NCBI GenBank assembly: GCA_030549335.1
Contig: CM060195.1
Location: 45,824,991-45,888,990, forward strand
Length of the DNA stretch: 64,000 bases
DNA from: Pontederia crassipes
Lineage: Eukaryota > Streptophyta > Magnoliopsida > Commelinales > Pontederiaceae
Direction of reading: 5' to 3'
Shown here one piece after another: positions 12,781 through 24,981 of the stretch. The notes beneath the pieces were generated by a model. It was not told where the DNA came from. It did no database searches and saw only the letters and a list, made by a program, of their open reading frames with translations. Made by a program: the position numbers and the translations under genes. Each line of letters begins with the position of its first letter. Position 1 is the stretch's first letter.

Positions 12781-13440
12781 TACTCCTATGGCGGCTCCTC
12801 GGCGAATCCTGCTGGTTGAGTAGCGCCGCGAGCAGCCTCTAACGACTACCGGTGAGTCCTTGTGTTAGACGTTCTTCTGTTTGGCCGCATGTTGTTTGCG
12901 TTTCTCATCTGCTAAAAAAAAAATAAAAAAGCCTAAAATTAGATGGATAAAGCTTGTCTTCTTCTTTTTTTAATTCAATATATTTGACTAACAAAATACG
13001 ATTTCTTAAACTCTGCTTAAAATTGATTATCCGAGACTCAAACATATGAAAAGTTTTTTCGGATCATTAATATGTAATATTAATTTTAGTCAATTGATAT
13101 TAAGTCTGCGCGAGATCAAATTAAATGATAGTATTTTTATTTTTACTTTGAACATAAATAATGACTGAACTCTCTATAAGGGTTATTACTTAATTATTAC
13201 GTTTGATGGGTAGTTCAAGTGCCCTACTATATGGGGCAACTTGATGGTGATATATGTATGATAAGGGAACATGTTGCCAAGTTCAAATTAAGTGGATGAC
13301 TTGGTATTGAGAAAAAAAATTAAAGTGCATATATATTTCCATGAAATTTTTGCTAATGGTCATGAATTGCTCCTTGCAGGCAGTATAATGTGATTCCTAC
13401 GGTCATGCCGGCATTTGGTAATTGGTCCTGCAACCTTCTG
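12781..13440 (+). pseudogene. Possible two-exon remnant of a RIN4/NOI-domain-like gene
   Basis: A GC-rich exon-like block at 12781-12851 reads YSYGGSSANPAG, then a TGA codon, then VAPRAASNDYR, and is followed directly by a consensus donor GGTGAGT. A good acceptor (TCCTTGCAG) ends at 13379. Splicing the two keeps frame and continues QYNVIPTVMPAFGNW. The P-x-FGNW core is what I recall of plant NOI domains (usually VPKFGNWD), found in RIN4-like membrane-anchored immune regulators. Downstream of FGNW the usual acidic NOI continuation is absent, and no start codon was found. The internal TGA would fit a CGA or TGG codon changed by one transition. This may be a dead gene fragment or a coincidental match; the call is tentative. 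Confidence 0.3.
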
Positions 13441-13662
13441 GTTCTGAACATTTCAATCCACATTTTGTGTGCTCACGACTTTAATTATCTACGGCCATCC
13501 ATATGGCGCGACGATTCCTTCTGTACATATATAATTCCACCTACTTGGAACGTCACAATTCTATTATCTTGCAATTTGATCGTATAAAGAAAGACTTCCA
13601 ACATGATATCTTTTCTTTAAAGTCTAGGTGGTTTTTCTTTTTTTTTTTTAAATTCATTGATA

Positions 13663-13887
13663 TTAAGTAATAGTTCGGTTTGAGCTAGAGTACAAAAATT
13701 GAACAAAATCCGAAAAAGATTTGTTCAGCAAAAAATTATCGCCATGCAACTGAGTGCGATCAAAATGTGCGAGATAGTCTGCAGCACCGTTAGCACGTCT
13801 ACTACGGTGTGATATAATGATTGGGCTGATGATAAGACTAATGGCTTTGGTCTGCCCGTCAGGATTTGTGAAACGATGAAGGGACAT
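13663..13887 (-). pseudogene. LINE-type RNase H C-terminal remnant
   Basis: A 74-residue frame contains HRSRRANGAADYLAHFDR, resembling the last part of the RNase H domain (RExNxAADxLA) that ends the second open frame of plant non-LTR retrotransposons. Nothing upstream restores the reverse transcriptase, so only a truncated 3' scrap remains. No poly-A tail was identified. Confidence 0.4.
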
Positions 13888-14125
13888 GCAGCTTTATTTA
13901 ACTTTTTAATCAAACTTTGTCTTCTTTTTTTCTCCAAAAATTCTGTTTATACTTTATTCTTCAATTCACACAACAAATTTGGTCTCTCAGACAGAATAAG
14001 TTACAATAAAAAATCGTATCTAAACTATATTTGATCTTAACTAAATCTAAATTCTTCTTCTTATTATTATTTTGATTTTATTATAATTATTTTTTCTTAA
14101 AAATTGTGAACATGCCATGTGTATA

Positions 14126-17100
14126 TATATAGATTAAGTTGGATGCAATCGCAGCCGTTGGATCGCGCTCCAAACAGACGAACGGTTGAGATGAAAGCGC
14201 GTTGAACCGGTTTTGAGTTTTTTTTTTTTTTTGGTCGAGATCTTGCTGCTGAGAAACCTTCCCCTTCCGCAACCAAATCCCTTTTCCCCCAAATCATCTG
14301 CCGCCAACCCCCTCTCCGCCGATGGGATCTGCCCTCCCCGCCGTCGTAGCCGCTATCACTATGATCTGCTGTCGCCGGCCCTTTTCCCCCCTTCGACGAT
14401 CCTCTCTGTGCATCCTTCGACGATCCTCTATGCACATCCTTCGATGATCAAACCCCATCTTCGACGATATGCTACTGACGCCACCGCCATTGCGATCTAC
14501 TGCTCTACCGCCGTCGCGATATGCTCGTGGAGATGCGATCTACTGCTCTGCGACCACCGCCACGATCTGCTACCACCTCTGCGATCCGCTGCTTTGTTGC
14601 CGTCGACACTGCGATCTGTTGCCGTCCCCTCCGCTGTAATGCTGCCACTGCCGCTGCCGCCGACCCGCCCTCACAAACCCTTCAGCTATTGCACCTCCGG
14701 CAACCCTCCTCACGAGCACCATCGCTGCCTGTTGCTGCTTCACCTTCGATGATCCCTAAACCACGGCAAGTCTCTTCCGGTGGCTAAAACAAGTCGAACA
14801 ATCAAATATAAGGGTATAACTTTATTCAAACAGGTTATTTTCTCTTAGTTCTTAGATCATCTATTCTACAAATTCATCTTAGTTGATATCATAGTCACTG
14901 ATTTTGTCCTTCTCTGTACATTTAATTTATTTCTTGATGCTTTGTTTCTAAAGGTTCAATTATGGACAATAAGAAAAATAAGGTAGCAAAATGCTAAAGT
15001 TGTATTGAATAGTAGTTCCAGCTTGCTTGTCCTCTTCTTTAGCACTCGTACATAGTTTCTCATTTGGCGGCTTCTTACTAAATTTATTCTCCATGATATC
15101 CTTTTAAAAGAATACATATGACATAGGCATTATTGTTATTAATTAACCATTATTAAACAAAGTTGGGTGGATTTAGCCAGAGTTTAAGCTTCTAATTGCT
15201 ATGCGTGAGTTAATGAAACTTGTGGTAGTTCTTAATGTTGTCCAGTGCATAAGTTGAAAATGTAGATGGAATTGGTGCTTAATGTGCATTGGATATCTAT
15301 ATTGTGTTCGTAGTTTATGCATCTTTTCTTTCTGAGATGCACTTATGTTTATGGTATTGTGTGAATTGTTTAGCGTTATGATTTATTTGGTTTTCTATGT
15401 CTTGCTTGTGTGGCATGTTCCACTATCAAACAGATGTTGAATGACAACCTCCAGAAGCTTTTGTACATGAAGATGTTCCAGACTCACAAGAAATCATGAA
15501 CTTTGATGTCTTCAATGTCAAAATGCCCAAAATTATGAGCTACCGATTTGACTTGACTGATTGATATATGCTTCAATATGGATGCATTGTGCTGCCTGCA
15601 TCGACCCTTTTGCATGCCTCCAGCTGCTGTCATGGCCAACAAGGATGGCTAGGTCGCCGTCTGGCAGCCCAAGGCTAAGATCTTGCTCCGTCTGCTTGTG
15701 TTGCTATAAGGCGATATAGCATGTATATTTTTAATGATATTATATCTTCTCAAATGAGATGTTATGTATAAGATGATACTTAGTGTCTAGTATTTGTCTA
15801 TCGTTCTTTAAATTTTTGTAATATATTAAGACCATGTTATGTTACTAATGTTGAAGTATGTAGTGCAATGCTACTAGTTGTGGTGTAATGCTAAATTTCG
15901 AACCTGTTGTTCACGTATTAACTTATGCTAAATTTTCTTTCAAGTTTAATCCATTACTTTGGGAAGTACTAATGATGTTAAGTTGTCGTTGATAGGGCTA
16001 ACTGTAAATTTACATTGTATTATTTCTTTCTAGTACATATCATATAGTGAAAAAATGATGAGCATTCTTTTTCCCGTAGTCAATTTACTTTCTGACTCAT
16101 TCTTAACTCAAGAAATGCTAACTCGTATGGTCAAGTCTTACATGCCTAAGCACATTCAATATTTTGTACCTATCTTGTTCTTGTTTCTCCTCTTTATTAC
16201 TATTTCTCTCCGATTTATCTTTCCACCTAATGGTATGTATTCATCCTTGCCTCCATGCTACAGCTTTGGCTTTGCACTGCTTCTAAATTGAGCATGATCA
16301 ATAATGCAAGAACAGAGTGCATGGTTTAGGTGAGTGCTGCTGGTGCACCATGATTAAGATATAGAGGGAATGGGCACACTGAGACCAGCCTAGAAACGCA
16401 AGTAAATGATGACACTAGCATTAGAATTCAATTTTACAATTTACGGACAATTTTTACAAGTAAAGAACATAGTAAACAAGTCCATGAAAATTGACTATCT
16501 GACAATGATAAACTTCAAAGACCAACAAAGAAGTTGCAAAGCTGAATAGAGGAGAACGTTTCTCTTCAACAACGATAATCAAGTCCAGGCATATTTCTCT
16601 TGGACGATCACAGAATACATGGAAATAAGAGGAGAATCTTACACCTACACTTGTAAATCACAAGAATCGCCAGACAAGCAAAAAAATATGAATGTTTAAT
16701 TACTCGAGATCATTCAAGCGACAAGTTCATGTTCTATCAAATAAGATTACATTTAACAACTACAAACAACATTCATTCTTACAATTAACATCGCACTTAA
16801 ATACAGAGCACATCCATCCTTTTTTTTCTGCACATCAGACACATGATAATGTTCAATCCAATTCATGTTTCTTCGTAACAAGGTTGAAAAATGCATCGTG
16901 ATCGTCGGAGGTATATAACATCATTCGAGAATGGGATCCTGGTTGTGCGGCAGTAGATTGCAGCGGCGGCAGCGGTGGCGGTAGATCGCAACGGCGGTGA
17001 CAGCAAATCACAACAGCAGTAGCAGATCGCAGCAGCGAGGACGGCAGCAGATCATAGCGGCGGTGGTGGCTGCAACAAATTACGATGGAGGCGCAAGAGC

Positions 17101-17490
17101 AGCCAATCGCAGAGGCGAGTGCGGCAGCAGATCGTAGCAGCGGCGGTGGCTGCAACAAATCGCGACGGAGGCGCAAGAACAGCGGATCACAGTGGCGGAG
17201 GCAACAACAGGTCGTCGAAGGTGGGATTCGATCGGCGAATGGAAAAGGACTAGCGGCAACAGATCACTACGGCGGCGGAGAAGGCAGATCACATCGGCGG
17301 AGAGGGGGATTAGAGGAGGTTGGCGGCAGATGATTTGGGGGAAAAGGGATTTGGTTGCGGAAGGGGAAGGTTCGTCAGCAGCAAGATCTCGACCAAAAAA
17401 AAACTCGATCCAACGGCTGCGATGATTTGGTTGTAAGTTGCAACTAATTTCTTTGATTGCATCCAACTTAATATCTATCTCTCTCTCTAT
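14126..17490. mobile_element. Mutator-like long-TIR element 1, about 3.36 kb
   Basis: Long inverted repeats of some 350 bases bound this unit. The left arm (14126 to about 14460) carries ATTAAGTTGGATGCAATC, CGCAGCCGTTGGATCG and CAACCAAATCCCTTTTCCCC in order, and the right arm (about 17180-17490) carries the same landmarks reversed and complemented. Arms are GC-rich, and repeats containing GATCGCAGCGGCGG continue to about 16940. The middle (14790-16900) is AT-rich and holds no recognisable transposase, only short frames. Both ends lie in TA-rich runs, so the target duplication is obscured. Arm length suggests a non-autonomous Mutator-like element; the family is inferred from architecture alone. 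Pro/Arg/Ser-rich frames in the arms are composition artefacts. Confidence 0.65.
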
Positions 17491-17500
17491 ATATATATAT

Positions 17501-19869
17501 GAAAAAATGGGGGTTCCCCCATTTGAAATGGGGGAAGATCACGGCGCCCGTTCGATCGAGATCGGACGGGCGCCGTTGTAGATTCGAAAAATCGGCTTCA
17601 ATACCTCATAAAAATGCGTGAATCGGACGATCTTGAATCGGCCGTGTGTGAACCGATTTTTTACCCCATAAAAATGAAGGGCGCAGTAAAAATCGCCCCC
17701 TTTCTCCCTCATTTTCTCTCTCCTTCTTTCTCCCCTCCTCGCGCGACGACGATCGGCCACCGCCCTTCGACGAAGACGTCCGACGGTCTTTGACGACGAC
17801 GTCCGCGCGACGACGGTGTGGCCGCGACCAGATCCGCGCTACCACCACCGCCGCCGACCAGATTCGCTACCACCACCGCCGAGCAGATCTGTGCGACTTC
17901 GCGCGGCCTCGGGATGCTCTCGATCTCGCCCACCGACGTTGACCGTTCGACCTCTCGCCTTTTGCCGTCTCGCTGAGCCGACGCGCGATCCGGCCACCCA
18001 CGCCGATCCGACCTCCGCCGCTTCTGTCAGATTTGCGCAGATCCACGACGCCGCCTACAGATCCGCGATGCCGTCGTCCTCCTAGCTCCTGGCCGCCGAC
18101 AAATCCGCAGACCGTTCGACCTACTCGCTCCTCGCCGCCGATCTCACGCCCTCCGCAGCCGAGCTCTCGACCCACCACTGCCGATGACCTCGCCCTCCGC
18201 CACCTAGCTCCGCCGCCGTCCCGCCCACTGACCGAGCTCGCCCTCCGCCGTCGATCTCGTCCCTCGCGATGTCGTCCCCGCCCGCCGACAGAGCTCGCCC
18301 GCCGCCCCCAAGCTCAAGCGCCCTGCCTCTGTCCCTCGCACACCCCGCCGAGCGCCGGCGACCCTCGCACACCCCCGCCGCTACCCCTCGTCATCGCCGG
18401 CTCGCCATCCCTGCCGTCGGAAACCCTCAGCACCCCTCGATGCCCTAATTTTTTTGTCTAATTTGTGTATCATAAGAGTGTCAATTGCAATTTGGAATTG
18501 TAATGTTGTAATTGCTAATTTTGAGTTGTAATGCAAGGATGTTTGTGTTGCAATCTAGAGTTGAGAGATGTTTGTGTTGCAATCTAGAGTGGAGAGCATG
18601 AAAAAGTGGGATGATGTTTCAAAAGTCATTGATTTTTATCATTCGTGAGTGGCATCGACGGCTCTTTCTGTTGAGATTGAATTGTAAAACGATATTATAT
18701 TGGATTGATATTCTGAAGCTCATTCATGATAACATTTCAACTTTCATACCGCATTTTCCAATTTCATTTCTAATGCACAATTAGCATCTCAATTTCACTA
18801 ACATTCTTCATTCACAATTCTCAACAAAAATCATTGAAATACAATGAAACATTCTTCATTCACGTCGAAATACAATGAAATACAATGAAAAACATTACAA
18901 GTCGAAAACAAATCCAAGATTACATGATTACACAATTACAGATTACACAATTATCAATTACAGACAAAATCGTCACACGAAATCGTCGGCGTGCGACATC
19001 GAGATCAGTCAGCGATGACGTCAGCGGCGACGGGCGAGGTCGAGGATCGAGGGTGGCCGGGTGCATGAGCTCGACGGTGGTCGAGATAGGCGAGACTGCG
19101 GCGGCAGGGGGGAGGGAGCTGCGGCGGCGTGCGTCAGAGCGGCGGAAGCGGCGGAGGGGGGCGAGAGTGGCGACGACCTCAGCGAGAGCGGCGGAGGGGG
19201 CGGCGTGCGAACACGGAGGGCGACCGTCGGTGAGCGGGGAGGGCGGCGGCGTGCGAGCACGGAGGTCGGCCGGTGGCGAGCGTGGAGGGTGGCGGCATGC
19301 GAGCACGGAGGTCGGCGGCGTGCGAGCGGGGAGGGCGGCGGCGTGTGAGCGGGGTGGACGGCGGCGTGCGAACACGAAGGGCGGCGGCGTGCGAGCGGGG
19401 AGGGCGGCCGGCGGCGGATCTGTCGGCAAAGACATGGGTTGGCCCGAGATTAAAACCCGCAAAGGTACAGACGGGGAAACCGGAGGATCTATCGAAAAGT
19501 ACCTCGTGGTCGTCGTCGCGCGAATCTGGTCGGCCGGCGGTTGAAGATCTGGTCGAAGAAGAGCGGATCTGGTCGTGGGCGGCGGTGGTGGCGCGGATCT
19601 GGTCGTGGCCACACCGTCGTCGCGCGGACGTCGTCGTCGAAGACCGCCGAACGTCTTCGTCGAAAGGCGGTGGCCGGTCGTCATCGCGCGAGGAGGGGAG
19701 AAAGAAGGAGAGAGAAAATGAGGGAGAAAGGGGGCAATTTTTACTGCGCCCTTCATTTTTATGGGGTAAAAAAACCGGTTCACGTACGGCCGGTTCAAGA
19801 TCATCCGGTTCACACATTTTTATGAGGTATTAAAGCCAGTTTTTCAAATGGGAGAACCCCATTTTTTCC
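17501..19869. mobile_element. Mutator-like long-TIR element 2, 2369 bp, abutting element 1
   Basis: The ends are GAAAAAATGGGGGTTCCCC at the left and its counterpart ending CCCCATTTTTTCC at the right. Inverted similarity runs about 350 bases inward, including TTTACCCCATAAAAATGAAGG, a GAGAGAAAATGAGGGAGAAAG-type segment and a CGCGCGACGACG part. TA repeats touch both ends, so it probably inserted in a TA tract and the target duplication cannot be read. The centre has two very GC-rich arms (17880-18450 and 18990-19520) around a 500-bp AT-rich spacer. No transposase is evident. Frames of up to about 300 codons in the arms are Arg/Pro/Ser/Gly-rich and appear in several frames and both strands at once, so they are not credible proteins. 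Confidence 0.7.
19195..19425. repeat. GC-rich minisatellite inside element 2
   Basis: A unit of roughly 27 bases built from GGCGGCGTGCGAGC and ACGGAGG/GGGGAGG is repeated about eight times with variation. It produces the repeated RAxACERGGRR-like translations seen in all frames here. Confidence 0.75.
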
Positions 19870-20377
19870 ATATATATATATATATATATATTCAATTTGT
19901 AGCTTTCCTTTAAATTTGCTGGCATCGAATCAGGCCCAGCCCATCAACTACTCCATAAATGACTAGAGATAAAAGGTGGCATTCAATGAAGTTAATTGTC
20001 TCAAAGAGAAAAAAAGTTGGTAAACAAAATATTTGTCAAGTTTGAAAATAACTTGACAAAAAATATAATTCATAGGTTACATGTTAAATATGAGTCACTA
20101 AGATATGTATTATCATCTCTTTTATTTTTATATTGATCTTATATGCCTCTTCTTCGTAATTAAAATAAAATACCACTATAATTTTTTTAATAAAGATGGT
20201 TAAATGTGAGTATCTTGTGGGGGAACATGAGATAGTGTAGTGGCACACTCGACTCATATATTTTAATAATATATTGAGTTATTTGCTTGATTCTTCGGCA
20301 AGGGAAAAAACTTATCCTATGAATTTCTAGTAATACATATATATTATATAATATATACGTGTTGATCGCAACATGGC

Positions 20378-20910
20378 CGAAAAAATTACATCAAATTTTT
20401 TCCAACTTTGATTTTGCTCAACGATGCCCTCCAATTTCACTTTGTAATATGAATATCCTCCATCTTGTAACTCATTTCACCTGATGCCCTCCTTACCTTA
20501 CAATCGACAATCTCCCAATCACAAAGCTAACATAATGATTCTCTCCTCTCCACGTTGACAAATTAATGACGTGATAATATTAAACAATTAAAAAAATAAT
20601 AAATGCCAGGTCAGGGCTCGTCGCCAAGTGTGGGGGAGGTTCACCCCCCATCTCCAACGAGGGCTTGCTTCGACGCACAGTCCTGAAGTGGTATTTTTTT
20701 ATTTTTTTAGTAGTACCATATCATTGCAATGTCAATGTAGAGATGAGAGAGACATTATGTCAGCGCCACGTCAATTTTGTAACCGTGATACTATCGATTA
20801 TAGGTAACGAGGACATCGAATGAAAATAAGTTAAAAGATGGTTGACATTCGTGTTATAAAATATCGCTGATCAAACATAAAAATTAAAGAATATTTGATA
20901 TAATTTTTCC
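20378..20910. mobile_element. Diverged copy of the GTAAATTAC/GCCCTCC inverted-repeat family
   Basis: The left end reads GAAAAAATTACATCAAAT and is followed by a GATGCCCTCCAA motif. The right end mirrors it (GATATAATTTTTCCC). The middle holds a short GC-rich segment. It is a degraded relative of 10275-12430, without coding capacity. Confidence 0.55.
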
Positions 20911-21818
20911 CATATTGTCCATCCATAAATTTATTTTCTTCCCTTCGATTGCCAATATGGATAAGAATTATAGTTTTTTGTGACCTGATAGATTGAGGAG
21001 CAAGAAACGGTCGTACCTTAATTGGATTTCTAGTAATACATATATATTATATAATACTTGGAATGAAGAAAAAAATTTGAATTATACAGTTTAAACTTTA
21101 AACTTTGAAAAGATTTAAAATTCAAGGCCCTTAATATCACTCCAAAAATTTTAATGCCACTCCATCTTACCCATTTTGCCCATTGTTTTCCACTGTTTTA
21201 TAATGCTAACCGGTAGTACATCAGTCTCCAAACAAAAATAACAAATGAATAACTCATTTAATATTCTATGTTAATATTTTTATAATTACTTATTATTTAA
21301 TTCATACTTTAAAATAAAGTTTATAAATTAAATCATTATTTGCTGAGTTTGTGATTATCATTAACTTTAACATGTTTTTATTTTTTTTTCCAAATTCATC
21401 AAGCAAGTGATATTAAATATTTTTAAAACTCGAAGAATATAGCAATAATTAAAAAAATAAAAGTAAATATAGCTTACGATTTAAATTTTGATTAACATAA
21501 CTAATAAAATTAACCAATATTATATATATCATACACAAGTAAAATCATAAAATAAATATTAAATATTAAATAATCTGACTAAAATATATGCACCGTAATA
21601 GAACAATTGCAGTAAAAAAAGGTGAAAAATATAATATACTTTTATTATTGAAGAATGAGAAAGGGACCCTTCGTCTTCTAATATTATAAATACATAAATA
21701 TTTGTTATATTAATATTATAAAATAATAGTTTTGTTGTTGGAAAAAGAGATAAAGAGACTTCTGATCTTCCACTATTATAAAATATAAGGTTATGTTATA
21801 GTATAAAAATAATAAGGG
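20911..21818. other. AT-rich DNA, nothing recognised
   Basis: About 900 bases of A/T-rich sequence between two transposons, without paired termini or a credible open frame. Confidence 0.5.
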
Positions 21819-22306
21819 TAAGGCCATGTTTGGCACTTTATGGAAATAGCACTAAGGTTTAAAATTCCTATAGGATTTGGAAAGTGAAAAAGTGATTCCT
21901 TTGTAGATTTCTTTCCATTGGTTACTTTTCTTTTAGGTGTTTGGATGAATGACCCATTGAATTATTTTCAACAAAATAAAATATACATAATACAATTTAA
22001 TTAATAAAAGAATCTGATTAAATATTAAATTTATAAAATAATGGTCAAATTGAATAATAATTTAAAAATATGTCCGTTAGACTCAAACATCCAAATTCAA
22101 GTGAAATAATAAAATATAGCTCCTAAATTTAAAGGTAGAATTCAAACGGTCATATGGAATCATAATTTAAAAATATTACCGTTAGACTCAAACGGTCATG
22201 AGAATACATCTATAAAAATTGTCCTACCTCCACAAGTTCACCTCAACTTCCAAGAAGAACACAAAATATTGTCCTTATTTTTCTTAGCCAAATTTCTTTC
22301 CAATCT

Positions 22307-23581
22307 ATGGAGATGCTCTTATATCGATGGCGAAAAATGCATGAAGAAGATGACGAGTTCATGCATGTCATACTCCCTATGTTCAATGAGGTACCAGTAG
22401 ATAAAAGACGTATTTATACTTCTATTTTAATAGGTGCTTCTTATGTTAAAGAAGTTTTAGAAGGTCATGAAGATCATTGCAAAAGAGCATTTCGAATGGA
22501 TGTGCATGTTTTTCATTTGCTTGCACAATGTTTAAAAGAAAAACAACTCCTTCGAGATACTAGAGGTGTTACGGTTGAAGAGCAATTGGCGATGTTTACT
22601 TATACATTAACCCGTAATGCCAGTAATCATGCAGTGCAAGAGCGATTTCAACATAGTGGAGAAACTGTCCATCGTCATTTTATAAAAATACTAGAGACAA
22701 TTGTGCAACTATCACATGATTTTTTAGTTCTTCCTTCGACCATTATCACTCCTCCAAAAATAAGAAATAGCGCTAAGTTTTTCCCATATTTTAAGGTATG
22801 CATAATTGATTTTATTGAAGATAGTATTGTATGGAAAATACCATAACTTTTAATATGCTATGCAGGACTGTATCGGTGTAATTGACGGTACTCATATTCC
22901 TATTACAATTTCACAACAATTACAAGATCCTTATCGAAATCGAAAAGGTACTTTATCACAAAACGTGATGGTTGCTTGTGATTTTGACTTGCGCTTTGTA
23001 TATGTAAGGGCTGGATGGGAAGGTTCTGCTTCTGATGCTAGAGTTCTGCAAAGCTCATTGAATCAAGGATTAACGTTCCAGATGGTAAGTATTATCTAGT
23101 GGATGCTGGTTATGCAAATACACCAAAATTTCTTGCCCCATATAGAGGAGTACGATATCACTTGCAAGAACAAGGAAGAAGTAGAGAAAAGCCAAGCAAT
23201 TATAAGGAGTTATTTAATCTTCGGCATGCTTCACTTCGGGATCATATTGAGCGTATTATTGGCGTATTAAAAATGCATTTTCTGATTCTCAAAGTTGCGA
23301 CCTTTCATCCAATTGATTCTCAAACTGATATAGTCATTGCATCGTGTGTGCTTCATAATTTCATAAGGATGCATAATGGAGACACAAGATGGTTAAACAA
23401 CAATACAGTGGACATTGATCCAAATGAAATTGTAGATGTACCTGATGGCGACGATGAATATATTGGAGATGTTGAAAGCATGAACACTCAACGAAGTGCA
23501 AGTGCTGTTATGAAAGACCGAATTGCTAAGGCAATGTGGGAAGACTATGGACGATTTGGAAGGAATAGAAACACTATATAA
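22307..23581 (+). pseudogene. PIF/Harbinger DDE transposase, one intron, one frameshift
   Basis: Exon 1 (22307-22795, 163 codons) holds the N-terminal helical part. A 70-bp intron with GTATGC donor and TATGCAG acceptor (22796-22865) joins in phase 0 to the catalytic part, beginning DCIGVIDGTHIP. Catalytic acidic residues are visible: D in IGVIDGTH, D in LVDAGYAN and E in RDHIERIIGVLK. The tail, with ASCVLHNFIRMH, matches the usual end of plant Harbinger transposases. Near 23073-23075 the frame shifts by one base: the upstream frame soon runs into a stop, and the downstream frame resumes with VPDGKYYLVDAG. Without that indel the length would be near 400 residues, normal for the family. In a living element the enzyme would act in the nucleus with the Myb-like partner encoded opposite. 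Confidence 0.88.
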
Positions 23582-23753
23582 TGCAGTGTTAGATTTATGT
23601 TCATGTAACTACTTTTTCGCATTAATGTTGTTTGTCTCTTGTATTACTTTTGAATCAAGTCATATTTATTTTCTATCCACTAATATTAATGGCACCACAA
23701 GGTTTATGTATTATTAAAATGCATAGATTAAAGAGTACAAAGCTAAAGCTTCA

Positions 23754-23870
23754 AACTACAAGTTCACAAACTATCAAGTCTAAAAGTTCATAAACATTAA
23801 CTTCAAACTATAAGTTCACAAACTATCAAGTCTAAAAGTTCATAAACATTAACTTCAAACTGCAAGTTCA
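23754..23870. repeat. Direct repeat of about 52 bp between the two Harbinger genes
   Basis: A segment AGTTCACAAACTATCAAGTC...AACTTCAAACT occurs twice in tandem, with partial third copies at the edges, at the 3' ends of the two convergent genes. Confidence 0.75.
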
Positions 23871-24981
23871 TTCAATCATCATCTTAATCCATTCAACCCT
23901 TTGTTCTTCATTAAGAGCTAAGAACACCTCGCGATTAATTTTCTCATTGAAAACTTTAATGGTTTTAAACAAGTCTTTTTGCTCAAATCCTTGCAATTCA
24001 TTGAAAACGTGTATACATTCAGTCATAGAATGTGCTTCAGATGGTTGCACTCTGTGTTTCTCCATGGTGGCAAAAATAGTTGACTTTCCTCCTTACGAAA
24101 TTCAAGATACTCTTCTCCAAAGATCATTTTTGCATCTTTGTTGTGCTTGGATTTCTTAGATCGTCCATTATCAAATAAATGAGAGGAACTTGCTTTTTGA
24201 AGAGGAGCATTTGTCTCTACTTGTACCCTTTGTGTCTCAACTTCTTGTGTTTCTTGTACTTGGAATGGATCTTGATTGAAAAATGGATTAGTATTATTAA
24301 TATTATGTTCTTCGATATCCTCATCTAAACCAAAATGCAAAAATGAGCTTCCAGGTGCAGGAATTGATGGCATTGGCGATTGTGATGTTGATGATGTAGG
24401 TAAATCAAATGATGCAGTACTCCCTCCAGCCAACACGAGAACGTGCTCCTACAGCATATTTACCTATGAAACAATAATAAAAAAGTATAACCATAAGCAT
24501 GTCATATTTATTTCATATTATACATGTTATAAGTCAAAACTTAGATACCTTCATATAAATCATATAGTGCAGAGTAAAATGGAAAGGGTTGTTTGTACCA
24601 TTTCTTAGCACTAGGATCCCTATGTACATTTAAAGAGGATAAATAAATATATGCTAATAAATTTGAAAAAAATAAGATAACTCAGAAGAATGAAAAAAAT
24701 TATACCTCGAAGACTGCTTGCCAAACTTTATCAAGTGCAGTAACAATGTTATTTTCATAATCTCATCCAAAGCCACTACAGTCAGATAGTTCTTTCACAG
24801 CTTTAAATTGTTTTTTTAAATCTTGTTCAAGATCCTTAATTTATCTTACTTGAAAATTATCAAGAAGATATCTAGCATTCATATCTTGCAAAATTTTGGT
24901 CCAAGTCTCTTTGTGCCAACCATTTTGAGAATCCTCAACATATTGGAGGAGTGTTTGAGAGCTTACATGTGCAGATTCCAT
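23868..24981 (-). pseudogene. PIF/Harbinger ORF1, Myb/trihelix-like DNA-binding protein, damaged
   Basis: Read on the minus strand, exon 1 (24981 to about 24706) starts MESAHVSSQTLLQYVEDSQ and contains WHKETWTKILQDMN, the Trp-rich helical pattern of Myb/trihelix-like domains in Harbinger accessory proteins. It contains two in-frame stops (after NFQVR, and a TGA where GFGW would be expected). A short second exon (about 24640-24548) encodes KKWYKQPFPFYSALYDLY, and a third starts near 24451 (EHVLVLAGGSTASFDL). The third is frameshifted in a T run near 24075; the new frame gives the C-terminal helix MEKHRVQPSEAHS to MMIE. The protein normally helps the transposase bind TIRs and enter the nucleus. 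Intron borders are by eye and approximate. Confidence 0.7.

Noticed and set aside
14213-14787. Frames of 179 and 88 codons at the left arm of element 1
   Set aside because: They lie in the GC-rich inverted repeat, are low complexity, and the mirror copy of the arm gives similar frames on the other strand.
16055-16291. 78-codon frame with a hydrophobic middle inside element 1
   Set aside because: No homology recognised and no transcription signals; possibly a captured fragment but unsupported.
18920-19833. Long frames (up to about 300 codons) on both strands, Arg/Pro/Ser-rich
   Set aside because: They overlap in several frames at once within a GC minisatellite and transposon arms; absence of stops is a composition effect.
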